From contig JAGNWK010000009.1 in assembly GCA_017985985.1 (NCBI GenBank), positions 1 through 53,525 of the forward strand: a stretch of DNA of 53,525 bases, in the 5' to 3' direction. Source of the DNA: Oligoflexales bacterium (GTDB lineage: Bacteria; Bdellovibrionota_B; Oligoflexia; Oligoflexales; Bog-1112). The translations under genes and the position numbers were made by a program. The notes under the pieces are model-generated. The model was not told the origin of the DNA. It saw only the letters and a list, made by a program, of their open reading frames with translations, and made no database searches. This document shows, piece after piece, positions 51,274 to 53,525 of the stretch (within the stretch, counting starts at the first letter, position 1; every line of letters starts with the position of its first letter).

Positions 51274-52516
51274 CAAGGAGGGGTGGAAACTGCGCAACTG
51301 CTTCGCCTAAGAGAATTTTTGCGAATTCAGCCTCACTTTTCCAATCGATATTGAAAATCCCCGGATCATCTGTTCCCAGCACCACATCCAGTTTATGCTC
51401 ATGGAAAAACTTGAGGGGATGATAAGCTGGATCTTTGATATTGCCAATTCGTAGATTTGAGCTTGGACAGCATTCAATGATGGCTTGCTGTTCTTTTAAA
51501 ATCCCTGCTGCTGCTTTTTGGAAGAGACGAGCTTCACAAATCGTTTCTTGATGATATTCAAACAGAAATTCTTCACATGATGGCAAGTTGTCTAGTTGTC
51601 GCTTAAGCGAAGAGCTATCGACATCATATCCATAGGCTTGCAGCTCGTGTTTGTTTTGGATGAGCCAGTGAAGATGATCTATCTTCTCGGATCTGGATTC
51701 TTTGGCGATCGATCCTCGATAATTTTCGGGGTCGATGCCGAGAGCGATAGCATGTCCTAAACGGTCGGCGCCTAAGGATTGAACTTCTAGAATCCACCGA
51801 ATAGCACTAAAAATACTTTTATCAGAAAAGGACTCTCCAACATGGTAAAGTAAATTTAATGCTCTCTTGGTCTGATTGTCTTTTCGAAATTTATGAAATA
51901 GTGCGATTTTATCTTTTGGGGGATGTGATTCTTCGGCATAGGCAAAATCAATTCCCGAGATCACCCGGCTGAGATCTGCATGTTTATCCATGAAGTCTCG
52001 GATCCATAGATACTGCTTTTCTGCGAGAACGTTGTCTCTGAACAGCGAAAAGACGATACTCGTCTTCATGTGTAATTCTTGGTTTAGGTTCGTCACGAGA
52101 TTCGATAGATTTTTAAGATACGTATAGGCTTCTTCTGCACTGAAACGAAAAGGCAGGAGAGTTCTAGCTTCAAAGTAGTCTAGGCCATGATCGTTTACGG
52201 ATCGAATAATCTGTTCTTGAATAGCAAAATCGTCTGAACTTATCGAACAGAGAGCGATAATGAGGTTGAACTTAGCTTGGAATTTTTGAAAATCACTTTT
52301 GTGCTCAAAAATATAGTCTTGTTTTAAAAGATCAAATCCAGCCTCAGAGGCCCAATAGGAAGAATAGTTGGGCGTTCTCCCCCAGGCTTTTTTATATTCA
52401 CTGGCATACCAATCTAGCATTTTAGATTGCTTTTTGTAGCTGTCTCTTCCTATCAACCACAGTTGCTCAGCTGTCAGACAGCCATGAAGGTGGACATGAA
52501 AGTCTCGTTTTATCAT
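51260..52516 (-). CDS. Adenosine-deaminase-like metal-dependent hydrolase
   Basis: A 418-residue amidohydrolase of the adenosine deaminase family. Motifs in order: HVHLHG (His7, His9), LLYHVGES (His225, Glu228), DRLGHAIALG (His255), CPSSNLRIG (350-358) and LGTDDPG (Asp383, Asp384). These are the zinc and catalytic residues of adenosine/AMP deaminases. It is 60-70 residues longer than bacterial Add because of an N-terminal insert (about 25-85) and an extra helical stretch near 265-345, so the substrate may differ (adenosine-like nucleoside or another aminopurine). Residues about 403-415 (GEAVAQFPPLLA) are encoded by a family B repeat, giving a rebuilt C-terminus. Convergent with the lipoprotein gene. 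Confidence 0.82.
   Translation of the reverse strand: MIKRDFHVHLHGCLTAEQLWLIGRDSYKKQSKMLDWYASEYKKAWGRTPNYSSYWASEAGFDLLKQDYIFEHKSDFQKFQAKFNLIIALCSISSDDFAIQEQIIRSVNDHGLDYFEARTLLPFRFSAEEAYTYLKNLSNLVTNLNQELHMKTSIVFSLFRDNVLAEKQYLWIRDFMDKHADLSRVISGIDFAYAEESHPPKDKIALFHKFRKDNQTKRALNLLYHVGESFSDKSIFSAIRWILEVQSLGADRLGHAIALGIDPENYRGSIAKESRSEKIDHLHWLIQNKHELQAYGYDVDSSSLKRQLDNLPSCEEFLFEYHQETICEARLFQKAAAGILKEQQAIIECCPSSNLRIGNIKDPAYHPLKFFHEHKLDVVLGTDDPGIFNIDWKSEAEFAKILLGEAVAQFPPLLAKDH
51273..51311 (-). repeat. Family B hairpin repeat, copy 8, inside a coding 3' end
   Basis: On the minus strand CTTAGGCGAAGCAGTTGCGC, AGTTTCCACC, CCTCCTTGC: truncated at the left stem. It supplies the last codons of the deaminase-like gene and begins at the stop codon of the convergent lipoprotein gene. 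Confidence 0.7.
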
Positions 52517-52569
52517 TTAAGGGCTCGACGGATTGTTTTTTTTTAAGTAGATCCAGGGTTCATTTCGAT

Positions 52570-52614
52570 TGGGAGAAACCAGCTGCGCAGTTTTCTCTCA
52601 AACCCTCTTCCTTG
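52570..52614 (+). repeat. Family B hairpin repeat, copy 9
   Basis: TGGGAGAAACCAGCTGCGCA, GTTTTCTCTC, AAACCCTCTTCCTTGC: the short-loop subtype with compensating changes (GAGAAAC/GTTTTCTC). Followed by a second, weaker inverted pair around 52616-52655. Confidence 0.78.
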
Positions 52615-52686
52615 CTGTAGGGGGCCAAACAAGCTCCCTTGCAAAGAAGTGCGTAACACCAGTTCAGTTATAAAACAAAGGATATT

Positions 52687-53274
52687 ATGCGTTACGAAAT
52701 CATCCTTGATGTGGGTGAGACCGCTAACAAATGCACGATTGCTCCACTCGCTGATCGGCAAGATTTTCGTCTGCTGCGAGTTAAAGGAGAGAGTGTTCTT
52801 GGGCCCTTAAGCTCAAACCTGCTTTTGCACCATGAAGGCGTCTGTTTGACAGAGCTGCGAAAAACTTTGACGAAAGTTGAGGGGATAGCCAGCATAGACT
52901 GTGTGTGGCGTCGTCTCCCCCTTTTGCTTGGTCGTATTGCAGGCCAGATGCCTGTCTTTGCTCGTATTCCAGAGGGTTTCCAAACAGCCTATCCCCGACG
53001 CAGTAAGCAAAATAATGATCCTGCAGGGGGGCTCGCGACTATCGAGGCTATCTTTATTGCGGCCGCTCTACTTGGTTGCTGGGACCCAAGCTTGCTTTCT
53101 AAATATTATTTTGGAATCGAATTTTTGAACTTAAATGCGCAGAGATTTCTGGAGTTGGGTGTATGGGAAGCAGCTCATATTGGTAGTTTACCCCTTCCCG
53201 CTGTCCCAGCTCGCAATGCCCTGCTTCGACGTGTCAACCAAGGGAGAGGAGGCGAGGGTAATACCAAGCTCTAG
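52687..53274 (+). CDS. Tsr3/DUF367-like rRNA aminocarboxypropyltransferase homologue
   Basis: A 195-residue protein that I align by eye with Tsr3. NKCTIAPLADRQDFRLLRVK corresponds to the N-terminal KCTGxKL block, ESVLGPLSS to VLSPxA, GIASIDCVWRRLPLLLGR to GLAVVDCSW...RLLPYLVA, and GGLATIEAIFIAAALLG with LLSKYYFGIEFLNLN to the C-terminal LSxVEAxAAxxxxxG and LLxKFKWGxxFLxLN. In archaea and eukaryotes Tsr3 transfers the acp group from SAM to a hypermodified small-subunit rRNA uridine. The linker between the WRRLP and GGLATIEA blocks is longer than usual. Start is ATG; no strong ribosome site. Its TAG stop is the first triplet of a family A element. Function in bacteria unknown. Confidence 0.6.
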   Translation: MRYEIILDVGETANKCTIAPLADRQDFRLLRVKGESVLGPLSSNLLLHHEGVCLTELRKTLTKVEGIASIDCVWRRLPLLLGRIAGQMPVFARIPEGFQTAYPRRSKQNNDPAGGLATIEAIFIAAALLGCWDPSLLSKYYFGIEFLNLNAQRFLELGVWEAAHIGSLPLPAVPARNALLRRVNQGRGGEGNTKL

Positions 53275-53389
53275 GAACCATCCCACAAGTCGTATAGCAA
53301 GGCATTGAGGAGCAAGCAGTGCAGTGCTGGTAAATGAGCAGCGCAGCGACGAAAATAACGAAGCTAGACGACTTGTGGGATGGTTCCTA
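53272..53389. repeat. Family A inverted-repeat element, full copy (118 bp)
   Basis: TAGGAACCATCCCACAAGTC at the left and its complement at the right form about 26-bp terminal inverted repeats with one mismatch. The interior (CAAGGCATTGAGGAGCAAGC, TGGTAAATGAGCAGCGCAGC, GACGAAAATAACGAAGC) matches the copy at 29581 in opposite orientation. No open reading frame. The left TAG is the stop codon of the Tsr3-like gene. Confidence 0.88.
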
Positions 53390-53503
53390 ATTTCTTTTGA
53401 AGCTGGGCAGAGGACAGGGCTGTCTTATATAAATCCAGCCAATTACAACATCCTGTAACTTCAGGTATAGTCAGCGCTTACTTTAAGAGGCGTTGGAGGT
53501 TGT

Positions 53504-53525
53504 ATGGCTGGTGGTGCGCTGATGC
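53504..53525 (+). CDS. Start of a further gene, cut by the window end
   Basis: ATG at 53504 is preceded by GGAGG five bases upstream (TTGGAGGTTGT); the first codons read MAGGALM. Only seven codons are visible, so the product cannot be named. Confidence 0.45.

Noticed and set aside
28830..52614. Family B copies as ordinary Rho-independent terminators.
   Set aside because: They occur in both orientations, upstream of genes and inside coding 3' ends, and the stem is followed by a conserved CTCCTTGC tail instead of a T-run.

Overview
The window looks like a chromosomal stretch of a flagellated, diderm Gram-negative bacterium of moderate GC. The best guess is a Bdellovibrionota/Oligoflexia-type organism or a related former deltaproteobacterium. 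This is inferred from the flagellar gene order with flhF-flhG-fliA at its end, the many lipoproteins, frequent TTG/GTG starts and the style of several proteins; no marker allows a firm placement. There is no phage, plasmid, insertion sequence with a transposase, rRNA or CRISPR array.

Layout. 1-4448 (minus): two overlapping SPFH/band-7 membrane proteins (the second cut by the window edge), then a GNAT acetyltransferase overlapping a SulP anion transporter whose C-terminus is a gamma-class carbonic anhydrase. 4627-12201: FliD (plus), FabI (minus), then a plus-strand group of Pgi, a lipoprotein, an acyl-CoA dehydrogenase and a PgeF/YfiH-type protein. The FabI-Pgi divergent gap carries a 54-bp direct repeat array with an inverted copy. 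12406-23862 (minus): an 11.5-kb flagellar export/basal-body operon, fliL-fliN-fliO-fliP-fliQ-fliR-flhB-flhA-flhF-flhG-fliA-(PilZ-like)-(SwrB-like); fliM is absent. 24047-31952: a cytochrome c with an N-terminal SUOX-like region, an alpha/beta hydrolase, an aldo/keto reductase, two lipoproteins, a DUF374-type acyltransferase and a CNG-type K+ channel. 32181-36842: a 1553-residue lipoprotein with one LamG-like domain inserted in another and eight ELWxxDGT-type repeats. 37227-44116: a C39-like protease homologue, tRNA-Thr(CGT), dnaX starting with TTG, two exported unknowns, an orphan ABC-2 permease and a GT-C type membrane glycosyltransferase. 44273-53525: Uup-type ABC-F, a two-gene membrane/spermidine-synthase-like unit, a SRPBCC protein, two lipoproteins, an adenosine-deaminase-like enzyme, a Tsr3/DUF367-like protein and the first codons of a further gene.

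The right half is unusually rich in small dispersed intergenic repeats. Family A is a 118-122 bp element with about 25-bp terminal inverted repeats beginning TAGGAACCATCCCACAAGTC; four of its ends coincide exactly with the TAG stop codons of neighbouring genes. Family B is an imperfect hairpin (GGGGAACCAGCTG...TTTCCCC...CTCCTTGC) present nine times between 28.8 and 52.6 kb, twice forming the C-terminal codons of genes. A 48-bp family flanks the C39-like gene, and a CGTCATTGCGAG-type hairpin lies at 49.3 kb.

The most biologically novel candidates are the SulP-gamma-carbonic anhydrase fusion, the stop-codon-docked inverted-repeat element, the bacterial Tsr3-like protein, a FlhF with eroded GTPase motifs, and the nested LamG domains. 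All functional statements rest on motif recognition by eye; no database search was run.
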